Part shown: positions 41,545 to 52,246 of the stretch, one piece after another
Position numbering within the stretch: the first letter of the stretch is position 1
How the letters are laid out: the number at the start of each line of letters is the position of its first letter
Source: JBEIFW01 sp044370695
GTDB taxonomy: Bacteria > Actinomycetota > Acidimicrobiia > Acidimicrobiales > Ilumatobacteraceae
DNA length: 59,105 bases
Direction of reading: 5' to 3'
Assembly: GCA_044370695.1 (NCBI GenBank)
Contig: JBILVB010000003.1
Coordinates: 1-59,105, forward strand
Position numbers and translations under genes: made by a program
The notes under the pieces: generated by a model
Databases searched by the model: none
Seen by the model: only the letters and a program-made list of their open reading frames with translations
What the model was told of the DNA's origin: nothing

Positions 41545-41550
41545 TACGGT
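41545..41550 (+). promoter_or_regulatory. Leaderless -10 element (TACGGT) of the HEAGH membrane protein gene
   Basis: TACGGT ends 6 nt before the GTG at 41557, and it lies inside the longer reading that would start at 41536. This argues for the GTG at 41557. Confidence 0.45.
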
Positions 41551-41556
41551 CCCGCC

Positions 41557-42138
41557 GTGCGCACCCTCAAGGTCGTCGTCGCCGTCGGCTTCGGCCTGTT
41601 CGTGCTGCGTAGCCTGCTCGATCCGACCAACTACACGCTGCTCGACTGGGCGAACCTCGCGATCCACGAGGCCGGCCACCTCGTCTTCCAGCCCTTCGGC
41701 GAGGTGCTGATGCTGCTCGGCGGTTCGCTGCTGCAGGTGGCGCTGCCGGCGGCGATCGCCGCCGAGTCCGCCTGGCGGCGCAAGGAACGCTTCGGCGCCG
41801 GCATGGTGCTGCTGTGGACGGCCGAGAGCATGGCCAACGTCAGCGTCTACATCGCCGACGCCTCGGCCCGATCGCTGCCGCTGCTCACCGACGATCCCGA
41901 CACCCATGACTGGTGGCAGTTGCTCGGACGATGGGACCTGCTCGAAGCGGACTCGACGATCGCCGGGATCGTCCACGGCAGCGCCTGGGTCGTGTACCTC
42001 GCCGGGGGCCTGCTCATCGCTCACACGCTGTGGCCCGGCGCCACCGAACGGGCGACCGGTGCGCCGAAGCGCCGGTCGGACGACGAGGTGCTGCTCTGGC
42101 TCGAGCAGACCGCCAGCCGCCGCGACCGGCAGCGCTGA
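41557..42138 (+). CDS. Integral membrane protein with HEAGH motif (possible M50-like protease)
   Basis: This 193 aa protein has a first hydrophobic segment (TLKVVVAVGFGLFVLRSLL), then WANLAIHEAGHLVFQPFGE, which contains HExxH. A Gly-rich helix (LMLLGGSLLQVALPAAIAAE) and two more hydrophobic segments (about 83-100 and 145-165) follow. HExxH within the membrane, plus a GGxxxQ stretch, recalls site-2/M50 zinc proteases, but the usual NPDG-type third ligand motif is not seen; the Asp-rich DDPDTHDWW might supply it. Function is unknown. It sits between the VOC gene and secA (convergent). An alternative GTG is at 41536. Confidence 0.65.
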   Translation: MRTLKVVVAVGFGLFVLRSLLDPTNYTLLDWANLAIHEAGHLVFQPFGEVLMLLGGSLLQVALPAAIAAESAWRRKERFGAGMVLLWTAESMANVSVYIADASARSLPLLTDDPDTHDWWQLLGRWDLLEADSTIAGIVHGSAWVVYLAGGLLIAHTLWPGATERATGAPKRRSDDEVLLWLEQTASRRDRQR

Positions 42139-42156
42139 CGCCCGCCGCACCGCCGT

Positions 42157-42162
<6 letters not shown>
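42133..42162. terminator. Stop-codon inverted repeat between HEAGH gene and secA
   Basis: CGCTGA (42133-42138) and TCAGCG (42157-42162) are perfect 6 bp arms with an 18 nt spacer; each holds the TGA of a convergent gene after an Arg codon. It is weak as a terminator and listed because the same pattern recurs. Confidence 0.3.
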
Positions 42163-44952
<2,790 letters not shown>

Positions 44953-44962
44953 GCGGGCGCGA

Positions 44963-44968
44963 AGCCTA
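44963..44968 (-). promoter_or_regulatory. Putative -10 element (TAGGCT) of secA
   Basis: On the minus strand it ends 10 nt before the ATG at 44952. Confidence 0.4.
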
Positions 44969-45014
44969 GGTCGCCGGTTCGCCCGCCGACGGGCAGGCCG
45001 ACCAGACTCCGCGC

Positions 45015-45641
45015 GTGCTTCGGTCCGTCGACACGGTGATCTTCGACTTCGGCGGCGTGCTGTGCGTCAACGGCAGCCCCTACGACTTCGCCCGGCGGTT
45101 CCCCGATCGCGACCCCGAAGAGATCGTCGCCGCCATGATGGGCGAGCCGGGCACCGACACCGACCACCCCTGGCACCGCGTCGAGCGCGGCGAACTGCCC
45201 ATGGCGGAGGCCCGGACCCACTTCGCGACCGTGTTCGCCCGGCTCGGCCTCGACGTGCCGAGCTCCTCGGGCCCGATGACGTTCGTGTTGAACGATGCGA
45301 TGGTGGCCCTCGTCCACGACCTGCGCGCCGCCGGGCTCCGGCTGGGGGTCCTCACGAACAACGTGAAGGAGTTCCGGCCCCGCTGGTGGCCGCTGCTGCC
45401 CTTCGAGGAGCTGTTCGACGACGTCCTCGACTCCTGCGAGGTCGGGATCCGCAAGCCCAATCCGGCGATCTACCACCTGGCGCTCGACCGGCTCGGCGCC
45501 GAGGCGGCCCGTACGGCGTTCCTCGACGACCTCGCCCCGAACGTGGCCGCCGCCGATGCCGTCGGCATGCACGGCGTCCACGTGGTCGACGCCGGCGCCG
45601 AGGCGATCGCACGGACCCGCCGTCTGGCCGGTATCGGCTGA
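45015..45641 (+). CDS. HAD-superfamily (subfamily IA-like) hydrolase
   Basis: The 208 aa protein has HAD motif I VIFDFGGVL (nucleophile Asp11; the second motif Asp is Gly, as in epoxide hydrolase-like and dehalogenase-like members), motif II LTNN, motif III Lys in IRKPNPAIY and motif IV FLDDLAPNV. It probably hydrolyses a phosphorylated small molecule, identity unknown. The GTG start is 62 bp from secA on the other strand. It interrupts the hpf-secA pair. Confidence 0.85.
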   Translation: MLRSVDTVIFDFGGVLCVNGSPYDFARRFPDRDPEEIVAAMMGEPGTDTDHPWHRVERGELPMAEARTHFATVFARLGLDVPSSSGPMTFVLNDAMVALVHDLRAAGLRLGVLTNNVKEFRPRWWPLLPFEELFDDVLDSCEVGIRKPNPAIYHLALDRLGAEAARTAFLDDLAPNVAAADAVGMHGVHVVDAGAEAIARTRRLAGIG

Positions 45642-45676
45642 ACCGTCGGGTCACCCGGGCAGGGGACGAAGCTGCG

Positions 45677-46267
45677 TCAGGCCGATCGGGACTCGACCTC
45701 GATCAGACCGACGCCACCCTGCTCCCGGCGGTACACCACTGCGGTCGCTCCGGTGTCCTCCCGCACGAACACGAAGAACGGGTGCGACAGCAGTTCCATC
45801 TGGAACGCCGCCTCCTGCACCGACATCGGCACGACCTCGAAGCGCTTGGAGCGCACCGGGATCTCGGTCGACGCCGCCATTCCGGCGGGGGCCACGGCCA
45901 CCGCCGCGCCGGCGCCCCGCCCGGCGGCGCGCCCGTTGCGGACCCGGCCGTGGCCGTGATCGACGAGGCGCTCCTTCAAGCGGTGCAGTTGGTGCTCGAG
46001 CTTCGCGACCACGGCGTCGAGCGCCGAGAGCGGGTCCGGGGCCTGGGCCTTGGCCCGGACGTGATGGCCGTGGCCCCGCATCGACACCTCGCAGGTGGAG
46101 GCCCGTTCGATGCTCGGGTTGTGCTCACCGGCAAAGTGCACCTCGGCGGCGTCCATCCCCTCGAGGAAGCGGGCCAGGCGGCCCACCTTGTCCACGGCGG
46201 CAGCCCGCACCTCGGGGCTCAGCTCGGCGTGCCGGCTCGAGACCTTGACGGCCATGTCGACGTCCAT
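45677..46267 (-). CDS. hpf: Ribosome hibernation promoting factor, long form
   Basis: The 196 aa protein joins an N-terminal S30AE domain (about 1-110: VKVSSRHAELSPEVRAAAVD, KAQAPDPLSALDAVVAKLEH) to a flexible Ala/Gly linker and a C-terminal dimerisation domain (about 140-196: VRSKRFEVVPMSVQEAAFQM, HPFFVFVREDTG). Long HPFs dimerise 70S ribosomes to 100S in stationary phase. GGGAGGTAG lies just before the ATG at 46267, which settles the start against a long upstream frame. It follows comF. Confidence 0.93.
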   Translation of the reverse strand: MDVDMAVKVSSRHAELSPEVRAAAVDKVGRLARFLEGMDAAEVHFAGEHNPSIERASTCEVSMRGHGHHVRAKAQAPDPLSALDAVVAKLEHQLHRLKERLVDHGHGRVRNGRAAGRGAGAAVAVAPAGMAASTEIPVRSKRFEVVPMSVQEAAFQMELLSHPFFVFVREDTGATAVVYRREQGGVGLIEVESRSA

Positions 46268-46325
46268 CGCTACCTCCCGGTGGGAGTCGGGCCGCCAGGG
46301 TTGGGGCACCGCCCACGCCCGGAGG

Positions 46326-46949
46326 CTATGACCGTCCTCGGGCCACCGGCTGCGGTCCAACGTCCCCTCGGGACGGGACCCTGGCCGCGACGACGATCGG
46401 GTACACCTCGCGGCACCCGGCGCCGAGCAGGCACCGGGTGGCCGACGCGAGGGTGGCCCCGGTGGTGACGACGTCGTCGACGAGGGCGACGCTGCGCACC
46501 GCTCGTCCGACGGCGTGGAACCGCGGCGGCGACCCGAGTCGATCGGCACGGCTGCGGCCCATCTGGGCTGCGTCGCCGGCCGCTCGGACCAGGAGCCGGC
46601 GGCACGGCACGCCGTAGGCCACGGCGACGGCTCGGGCGAGCGCCTCGGCCTGGTCCCCACCGCGTCGCCGCCGACGCTCGGGTGACGTGGGGGCCCACGT
46701 CACCGCCTCGATCCGGGGCGGCAGGCGCAACGCCATCGCCCGACCGAGCAACGGCAGGAGGCGCCGCGCCTGGCGGTGCTTCAACGCTGCGACGACGCGC
46801 TGCGCCTCGCCCTCGTAGGCGAGCACGGCCGCCACCGGACCCGGCCGGGCGGGAGCCAGCCCGGATGCGCATCCGGCGCACAACGCCGAACCAGGATCGG
46901 TGCACAGCACACAGCGCACCGGGAGCAACGACGCGAACAGGGACGGCAC
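46326..46949 (-). CDS. comF: ComF family phosphoribosyltransferase-like protein
   Basis: The 207 aa protein has an N-terminal zinc ribbon-like pair, CVLC and CAGC, and a C-terminal type I phosphoribosyltransferase fold with the PRPP loop VALVDDVVTTGATLAS. ComF proteins act in competence/DNA uptake or associated helicase work; the actinobacterial role is uncertain. A TAGCGT -10 element lies 7 nt before the GTG start. hpf follows 58 bp downstream. Confidence 0.88.
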   Translation of the reverse strand: MPSLFASLLPVRCVLCTDPGSALCAGCASGLAPARPGPVAAVLAYEGEAQRVVAALKHRQARRLLPLLGRAMALRLPPRIEAVTWAPTSPERRRRRGGDQAEALARAVAVAYGVPCRRLLVRAAGDAAQMGRSRADRLGSPPRFHAVGRAVRSVALVDDVVTTGATLASATRCLLGAGCREVYPIVVAARVPSRGDVGPQPVARGRS

Positions 46950-46956
46950 ACCGTCG

Positions 46957-46962
46957 ACGCTA
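46957..46962 (-). promoter_or_regulatory. Leaderless -10 element (TAGCGT) of comF-hpf
   Basis: On the minus strand it ends 7 nt before the GTG at 46949. It is paired back-to-back with a plus-strand TAGCGT at 47009. Confidence 0.5.
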
Positions 46963-47008
46963 CGACCGGGCTGTCACGCAGTACCCCGATGCAGGCCGGG
47001 ACGCCCGG

Positions 47009-47014
47009 TAGCGT
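47009..47014 (+). promoter_or_regulatory. Leaderless -10 element (TAGCGT) of the YczE-like gene
   Basis: It ends 8 nt before the GTG at 47023. Confidence 0.5.
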
Positions 47015-47022
47015 CGCTCGCC

Positions 47023-47658
47023 GTGCCACCGGCCGACCGCACCGTCTCCGTGCCCGCACGCGTCGCGTACTGCGTGCTCGGCCTCGTGCTGTTCGGCCTG
47101 GCGATCGCCCTCACCGTGGCCGCCGACCTCGGGCTCGGCGCGTGGGACGTCCTGCACCAAGGCCTCGCCGAGCGCATCGGCCTGCCGATCGGTACGGCGG
47201 CCATCGTGGTCGGTCTCGCCGTGTTGCTGCTCTGGGTCCCGCTGCGCCAACGCCCGGGACTGGGAACGCTGTTGAACGCGGTGCTCGTCGGGCTGTTCCT
47301 CGATCTCTGGCTCCTGGTCCTGCCCGACGATCTCCCCTTGCCGGTACGCGGCGCCGAGTTGGTCGCCGGCATCGCTCTGTTCGGCGTGGCGAGCGGGTGC
47401 TACCTCGGTGCAGGTCTCGGTGCCGGACCGCGAGACGGGCTGATGACCGGGCTTGCGGCCCGGGGCTGGCCCGTCGCCCGGGCCCGCACGACGGTCGAGG
47501 TCCTGGCCTTGGGCGTGGGGTGGCTGCTCGGCGGATCGGTCGGGGTCGGCACGATCGCGATCACCTTCGGCCTCGGACCGTCGGTGGCGCTGTGGTACGA
47601 CCGGCTCCGACTGCCCGGGGTGCCGGCCCCGGGAGGCCGGCACCGCACCGATCAGTAG
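47023..47658 (+). CDS. YczE/YitT-like integral membrane protein
   Basis: The 211 aa protein has about six hydrophobic segments with the YczE-type pattern VLGLVLFGLAIALTVAADLG, GAWDVLHQGLAERIGLPIGT and GAGLGAGPRDGLMTGLAAR. Function in this family is unclear. Upstream in-frame extension lacks sequence character and crosses the promoter, so the GTG at 47023 was preferred. It is convergent with ahcY and overlaps it by 7 bp. Confidence 0.78.
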   Translation: MPPADRTVSVPARVAYCVLGLVLFGLAIALTVAADLGLGAWDVLHQGLAERIGLPIGTAAIVVGLAVLLLWVPLRQRPGLGTLLNAVLVGLFLDLWLLVLPDDLPLPVRGAELVAGIALFGVASGCYLGAGLGAGPRDGLMTGLAARGWPVARARTTVEVLALGVGWLLGGSVGVGTIAITFGLGPSVALWYDRLRLPGVPAPGGRHRTDQ

Positions 47659-49112
47659 CGGTAGTGCTCGGGCTTGAACGGCCCCTCGAGTTCGACGTCG
47701 AGGTACTCGGCCTGGACGTCGGAGAGCGACGTGATGCGGGCCCCCAGCGCCTCGGCGTGGATGCGTGCCACCTTCTCGTCGAGCTGCTTGGGCAGCGTGT
47801 ACACGCCGACCGGGTACTTGGCGGTGTTGGTGAACAGTTCCACCTGCGCGGCGACCTGGTTGGAGAACGAGCAGGACATCACGAAGCTCGGGTGCCCCGT
47901 CGCACAACCCAGGTTCATCAACCGACCCTCCGCCAGCACGATCACGGCGTGACCGTCGGGGAAGGTCCACAGGTCGGTCTGGGGCTTGATCTCCATGCGA
48001 CGGGCGCCGGATCGCGCCAGACCGGCCATGTCGATCTCGTTGTCGAAGTGCCCGATGTTGCACACGATCGCCTGGTGCTTCATCCGGGCCATGTGCTCGG
48101 ACGTGATCACGTTGGTGTTGCCGGTCGCCGTCACGAAGATGTCGGCCTGGCCGAGCACCTCTTCGAGGAGGACGACCTGGTAACCCTCCATCACGGCCTG
48201 CAGCGCGTTGATCGGATCGATCTCGGTGACCATCACCCTGGCGCCCTGACCCCGCAACGACTGGGCGCACCCCTTGCCGACGTCGCCGTACCCGCACACG
48301 AGTGCGGTCTTGCCACCGATCATCACGTCGGTGGCGCGATTCAGGCCGTCGACCAGGGAGTGACGACACCCGTACAGGTTGTCGAACTTGGACTTCGTCA
48401 CCGAGTCGTTGACGTTGATGGCAGGGAACAACAGCTCGTTGCGCTTGGCCATCTGGTAGAGCCGGTGCACCCCGGTGGTCGTCTCCTCCGTCACCCCCTT
48501 TATCCCGGCTGCCATGCGCGTCCACCTGGTGGGGTCGTCGCGCAGCGATCGCGCCAGCAGACCGAGCACGATCGCGAACTCGGCGCTGCCGGCCTCGGTC
48601 GGATCCGGCACCTCGCCCTTGGCTTCGAACTCGGCCCCCTTGTGGACCAGCAGTGTCGCGTCGCCACCGTCGTCGAGGATCATGTTGGGGCCGTCCCCGT
48701 CCGGCCACATCATCATCTGCTCGGTGCACCACCAGTACTCCTCGAGCGTCTCACCCTTCCAGGCGAAGACCGGTACGCCCGTCGGGTCGTCGGGGGTGCC
48801 GTGCGGGCCGACGACCACGGCCGCCGCTGCGTGGTCCTGGGTGGAGAAGATGTTGCAGGACGCCCACCGGACCTCGGCGCCGAGCTCGACCAGGGTCTCG
48901 ATCAGCACGGCGGTCTGGATGGTCATGTGCAACGAACCCGAGATGCGCGCACCGGCCAGCGGCTTGGAGGGCCCCAGCTCGGCCCGCAGCGCCCGCAGTC
49001 CGGGCATCTCGTGTTCGGCGAGGAGGATCTCCCGCCGGCCGAACGGGGCCAGGGACAGGTCGGCCACACGGAAGTCCCGCCGATCGGCGAGCGAGTTCTC
49101 GGTCATCGTCAC
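47652..49112 (-). CDS. ahcY: Adenosylhomocysteinase
   Basis: The 486 aa enzyme cleaves S-adenosylhomocysteine to adenosine and homocysteine, restoring methylation capacity. Visible landmarks: SGSLHMTIQTAVLIETLVEL, CNIFSTQDHAAAA, NVNDSVTKSKFDNLYGCRHS, the NAD+ loop VCGYGDVGKGCAQ, NIGHFDNEIDM and the C-terminal KPEHYRY. Start choice: GTG at 49112 has TACACT 8 nt upstream (leaderless style); an ATG six bases further in (49106) is the alternative. No SAH riboswitch fold is apparent in the short upstream region. Confidence 0.95.
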   Translation of the reverse strand: MTMTENSLADRRDFRVADLSLAPFGRREILLAEHEMPGLRALRAELGPSKPLAGARISGSLHMTIQTAVLIETLVELGAEVRWASCNIFSTQDHAAAAVVVGPHGTPDDPTGVPVFAWKGETLEEYWWCTEQMMMWPDGDGPNMILDDGGDATLLVHKGAEFEAKGEVPDPTEAGSAEFAIVLGLLARSLRDDPTRWTRMAAGIKGVTEETTTGVHRLYQMAKRNELLFPAINVNDSVTKSKFDNLYGCRHSLVDGLNRATDVMIGGKTALVCGYGDVGKGCAQSLRGQGARVMVTEIDPINALQAVMEGYQVVLLEEVLGQADIFVTATGNTNVITSEHMARMKHQAIVCNIGHFDNEIDMAGLARSGARRMEIKPQTDLWTFPDGHAVIVLAEGRLMNLGCATGHPSFVMSCSFSNQVAAQVELFTNTAKYPVGVYTLPKQLDEKVARIHAEALGARITSLSDVQAEYLDVELEGPFKPEHYRY

Positions 49113-49120
49113 GGCTGGAG

Positions 49121-49126
49121 AGTGTA
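49121..49126 (-). promoter_or_regulatory. Leaderless -10 element (TACACT) of ahcY
   Basis: On the minus strand it ends 8 nt before the GTG at 49112. Confidence 0.5.
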
Positions 49127-49193
49127 GGGAGGCACCCCGCGCTCGGTCGGGACCAGGACGTGACATCGGGCCGCAGGACGGCGCCGCGACGGT

Positions 49194-51605
49194 TCAGCTC
49201 GTCCGGCCCGCAGCCGCCTCGAGCTCCTCGACCGTCATCAGCACCTGCCGGGCCTTCGAGCCCTCCGACGGCCCGACCACACCGCGCTGCTCGAGCAGGT
49301 CCATGAGCCGGCCGGCCCGGGCGAAACCCACCTTGAGCTTGCGCTGCAACATCGACGTCGAACCGAGCTGACTGCGCACGACGAGCTCGAGCGCCTGACG
49401 TACGAGCCCCTCGTCGTCTTCGTCGTCCGCGCCGGCGACGGGCATCGATCCGGCCGATCCGGCTGCGGTCTCGTCCCCTTCGACGCCGGTGACGTAGGTC
49501 GGCTCGGGGCACTGGCGACGCCACTGCGCGACCACCGCTCGCACCTCGTCCTCGGACACCCAGGCGCCCTGGATCCGCTGCGCCACGTTCGACGTCGAGC
49601 CGAGGAGCAGCAGGTCGCCCTTGCCGACGAGCCGCTCGGCCCCGGGCTGGTCGAGGATCACCCGGCTGTCGGTCAGCGACGACACCGCATAGGCCATGCG
49701 GGCCGGGATGTTCGCCTTGATCACCCCGGTGATGACGTTCACGGACGGGCGCTGCGTCGCCACGATCAGGTGGATGCCGACCGCCCGGGCCTTCTGGGCG
49801 ATCCGGGTGATCGAGTCCTCGACGTCGCGCGCCGCCACCATCATCAGGTCGTTGAGCTCGTCGACCACGACCACGATGAAGGGCAACCGTTCGTAGATGC
49901 GCTCGGCACCCGGTTCGGCGACGAGCTCGCCACGGTCGTAGGCCGCGTTGTAGCCGGTGAGGTCGCGGAAGCCCACCTCTGCGAGCAGGTCGTAGCGGCG
50001 CTCCATCTCGCGCACCGCCCAGGCCAGCGCATTGGCCGCCTTCTTGGGGTTGGTCACCGGCTGGGTGAGCAGGTGCGGCAGTCGCCCGTACTGGCCCATC
50101 TCGACCTGCTTGGGGTCGATCAGGATCAGGCGCACCTGCTCGGGGGTGGTGCGCATCAGCAGCGAGGTGATGATGCAGTTGAGTCCCGACGACTTCCCGG
50201 CCCCCGTGGCCCCGGCGATGAGCAGGTGAGGAGTGGTGGCCAGGTTCATCATCACCGTGCGACCAGCGATGTCCTTGCCGATGCCCACCTCGAGCGGGTG
50301 GGTGGCGAGGCGGGCCTCGTGCGAGGTGAGCAGGTCCCCGAGGGTGACGAGGTGGCGGGACTGGTTCGGCACCTCGACACCGATGGCCCGTTTGCCGGGG
50401 ATCGGGGCCAGGATCCGCACGTCCTCGGCTTCGAGCGCATACGCGATGTCGCGATGCAGCGCCGCCACCGTCGCCATCTTCACGGCCCGACCGTCCTCGT
50501 CCTCGACGAGCCGGACGGCGTAGCGCGTCACGGTCGGCCCGGCCGAGGTGAGTTCGGGCAACCACTCGGTCTCCACCCCGTGCGACCGGAGCACCTTGAT
50601 CAGTTGCCCGGCCCGGCGGGTGATCTCCTCGGTGTCCACCCGCTGCGCCTCGGATCGGGTGAGCGACGACAGCGACGGCAGCGTCCAACGCGTCGGATCG
50701 GCACCGGGGCCGAGGGGCAGGTCGAGCTGCGCCGGATCCGCCGCCGCGACGGGCGCCGGCCGGGTCGCCCGACGCCCGCGCGCCGGGCGCGCCGGCACGG
50801 TCGCCGGTGATTCCTCGTCGCGCTCGACGGCGACCGCGTCCTCGGTCCGCCCACCGTCCTCGGCCTCGACGTCGTAGAGCGGCCCGCTCGGTGGCGGCCA
50901 GGCGACCGGTCGGTCGGCGAGCGCCGAGCCGCATGGCGCGGCCTCCCGGGCAGTCGCACGCTCGGCCCGCTCGCTCGACAGGGTGGCCATGTTCTGCACC
51001 GCACGACGCGCTGCCTGCACCCCGGGCCGCCCGACGGCGGCGACACCGCGAGCGGCGTGGCGGGCCACGAGCCGCAGCGACGAGCGGGTGACCACGAGGG
51101 CGGCACCGAAGCCGAGGACGGCGAGCACCACGAGCGCTCCCGTGTCGGCCAGGACCGCCTGCAGCGGGCGCGCCGCGACGATGCCAGCGAGACCACCGGC
51201 GACGGCGAGTTCGTCCACCGACCCACCCTCGGCGGGGCCCCGGGCGATGTGGACGATCCCCAACACGGCGAGCACGAGTGCACCGGCACCGACCGCGAGC
51301 CGGCCGGCGCCGCCGGCCGGTCGGCCCCGGACGAGCGCAACCCCGACCGCCGCGAGCGCCACCGGTAGGACGAACCGCCCGACCCCGAGGACCAGTCCGG
51401 CCAACCAGTCCAACCCGGCACCGACCAGTCCTGCACTCCCCAGATAGGTCCCGAGGGCGGTGAGGACCCCGGCGAGGAGGAGGGCGAGGCCGCCGAGGTC
51501 TCGCTCGTGACCGGCCAGGACGCGCCGCGCGCCACGTCCCGAGGGGGGTCGGGACGGGTTCCGGGGCGCCGGGGGCCGGCTCGCCCGTGAGGTGGCCGTG
51601 CTCAT
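49194..51605 (-). CDS. ftsK: DNA translocase FtsK/SpoIIIE
   Basis: The 803 aa protein has an N-terminal four-helix membrane domain (about 30-190), a charged linker, the RecA-like motor with Walker A LIAGATGAGKSSGLNC and Walker B FIVVVVDELNDLMM, and a C-terminal winged-helix gamma domain (GSTSMLQRKLKVGFARAGRL) that reads chromosome polarity sequences. It pumps DNA at the septum and aids dimer resolution. A long in-frame upstream extension is Arg/Gly-rich and runs through the lipoprotein gene; the ATG at 51605 has GGAGG 11 nt before it. ahcY lies downstream. Confidence 0.95.
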   Translation of the reverse strand: MSTATSRASRPPAPRNPSRPPSGRGARRVLAGHERDLGGLALLLAGVLTALGTYLGSAGLVGAGLDWLAGLVLGVGRFVLPVALAAVGVALVRGRPAGGAGRLAVGAGALVLAVLGIVHIARGPAEGGSVDELAVAGGLAGIVAARPLQAVLADTGALVVLAVLGFGAALVVTRSSLRLVARHAARGVAAVGRPGVQAARRAVQNMATLSSERAERATAREAAPCGSALADRPVAWPPPSGPLYDVEAEDGGRTEDAVAVERDEESPATVPARPARGRRATRPAPVAAADPAQLDLPLGPGADPTRWTLPSLSSLTRSEAQRVDTEEITRRAGQLIKVLRSHGVETEWLPELTSAGPTVTRYAVRLVEDEDGRAVKMATVAALHRDIAYALEAEDVRILAPIPGKRAIGVEVPNQSRHLVTLGDLLTSHEARLATHPLEVGIGKDIAGRTVMMNLATTPHLLIAGATGAGKSSGLNCIITSLLMRTTPEQVRLILIDPKQVEMGQYGRLPHLLTQPVTNPKKAANALAWAVREMERRYDLLAEVGFRDLTGYNAAYDRGELVAEPGAERIYERLPFIVVVVDELNDLMMVAARDVEDSITRIAQKARAVGIHLIVATQRPSVNVITGVIKANIPARMAYAVSSLTDSRVILDQPGAERLVGKGDLLLLGSTSNVAQRIQGAWVSEDEVRAVVAQWRRQCPEPTYVTGVEGDETAAGSAGSMPVAGADDEDDEGLVRQALELVVRSQLGSTSMLQRKLKVGFARAGRLMDLLEQRGVVGPSEGSKARQVLMTVEELEAAAGRTS

Positions 51606-51670
51606 GACGACGCGGTCCTCCAATCGGTCGGCACCGCCCGCTCCGTGTGGGCAGGCTATCGCTCTGCCGC

Positions 51671-52246
51671 TCAGCCTGCGGGGATGGCCCCGAGCGGCTC
51701 CCCACCGCGGGGGCCGAACAGCACCGTGAGGAGTCCCCCCTGGGCCGAGCGGTACCCCACGGTCCACACCACACCGGCGTCGGACCGACGCAGGAGGGCC
51801 AGCGCTTCGACCCGGCCCGTCGGGAACCGGGCCCGCACGGCCTCGATCAGCTTCGGCGCGACGGCGAGGTCGACCCCGGTCAACTCGAACGACGCCAGCG
51901 TCGCCGGGCTGGGTGCCGTCGGTGGCTCGAGCCGGCCGGCGCTCCAGAAGTAGGCGAGTTCGCTCCCGTCCCCGAGGGCCACGAACACGTTGACCCCATC
52001 GGGGGTGACGTTGAGGTCCGTGTAGCGCTGGGGTCCCCCGCGGGCCCGCTCCACGGCGGCGACGGCCTCGGCGATCGCGCCGGCCGAGGCCGACAACGGG
52101 TGCGGTGCGGCCGAACCGGACGTCGAGGTCGCCGTCGCGCCAGCGGTCGTACCCGTCGGGTCGGCGCGATCCGAGGAGCAACCCCCCGCCGGCACGGCAG
52201 CGACGGCGGCGGCGATCACGACGGCCCGAACCCGACGTCGGGTCAT
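51671..52246 (-). CDS. Putative lipoprotein of unknown function
   Basis: The 191 aa protein has a basic N-end, hydrophobic helix and lipobox-like PAGGC (Cys23), then a Thr/Ser-rich linker. The mature domain has segments RYTDLNVTPDGVNVFVALGD and LIEAVRARFPTGRVEALALL. I do not recognise the family. Its ATG overlaps the RNase J stop (ATGA), so it is coupled to that gene and precedes ftsK by 65 bp, an unusual place for a lipoprotein. Confidence 0.75.
   Translation of the reverse strand: MTRRRVRAVVIAAAVAAVPAGGCSSDRADPTGTTAGATATSTSGSAAPHPLSASAGAIAEAVAAVERARGGPQRYTDLNVTPDGVNVFVALGDGSELAYFWSAGRLEPPTAPSPATLASFELTGVDLAVAPKLIEAVRARFPTGRVEALALLRRSDAGVVWTVGYRSAQGGLLTVLFGPRGGEPLGAIPAG

Noticed and set aside
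49113..49193. Possible SAH riboswitch upstream of ahcY
   Set aside because: The gap is only about 80 bp and I could not find the conserved SAH riboswitch core or a convincing pseudoknot. A leaderless start would also leave no 5' leader.
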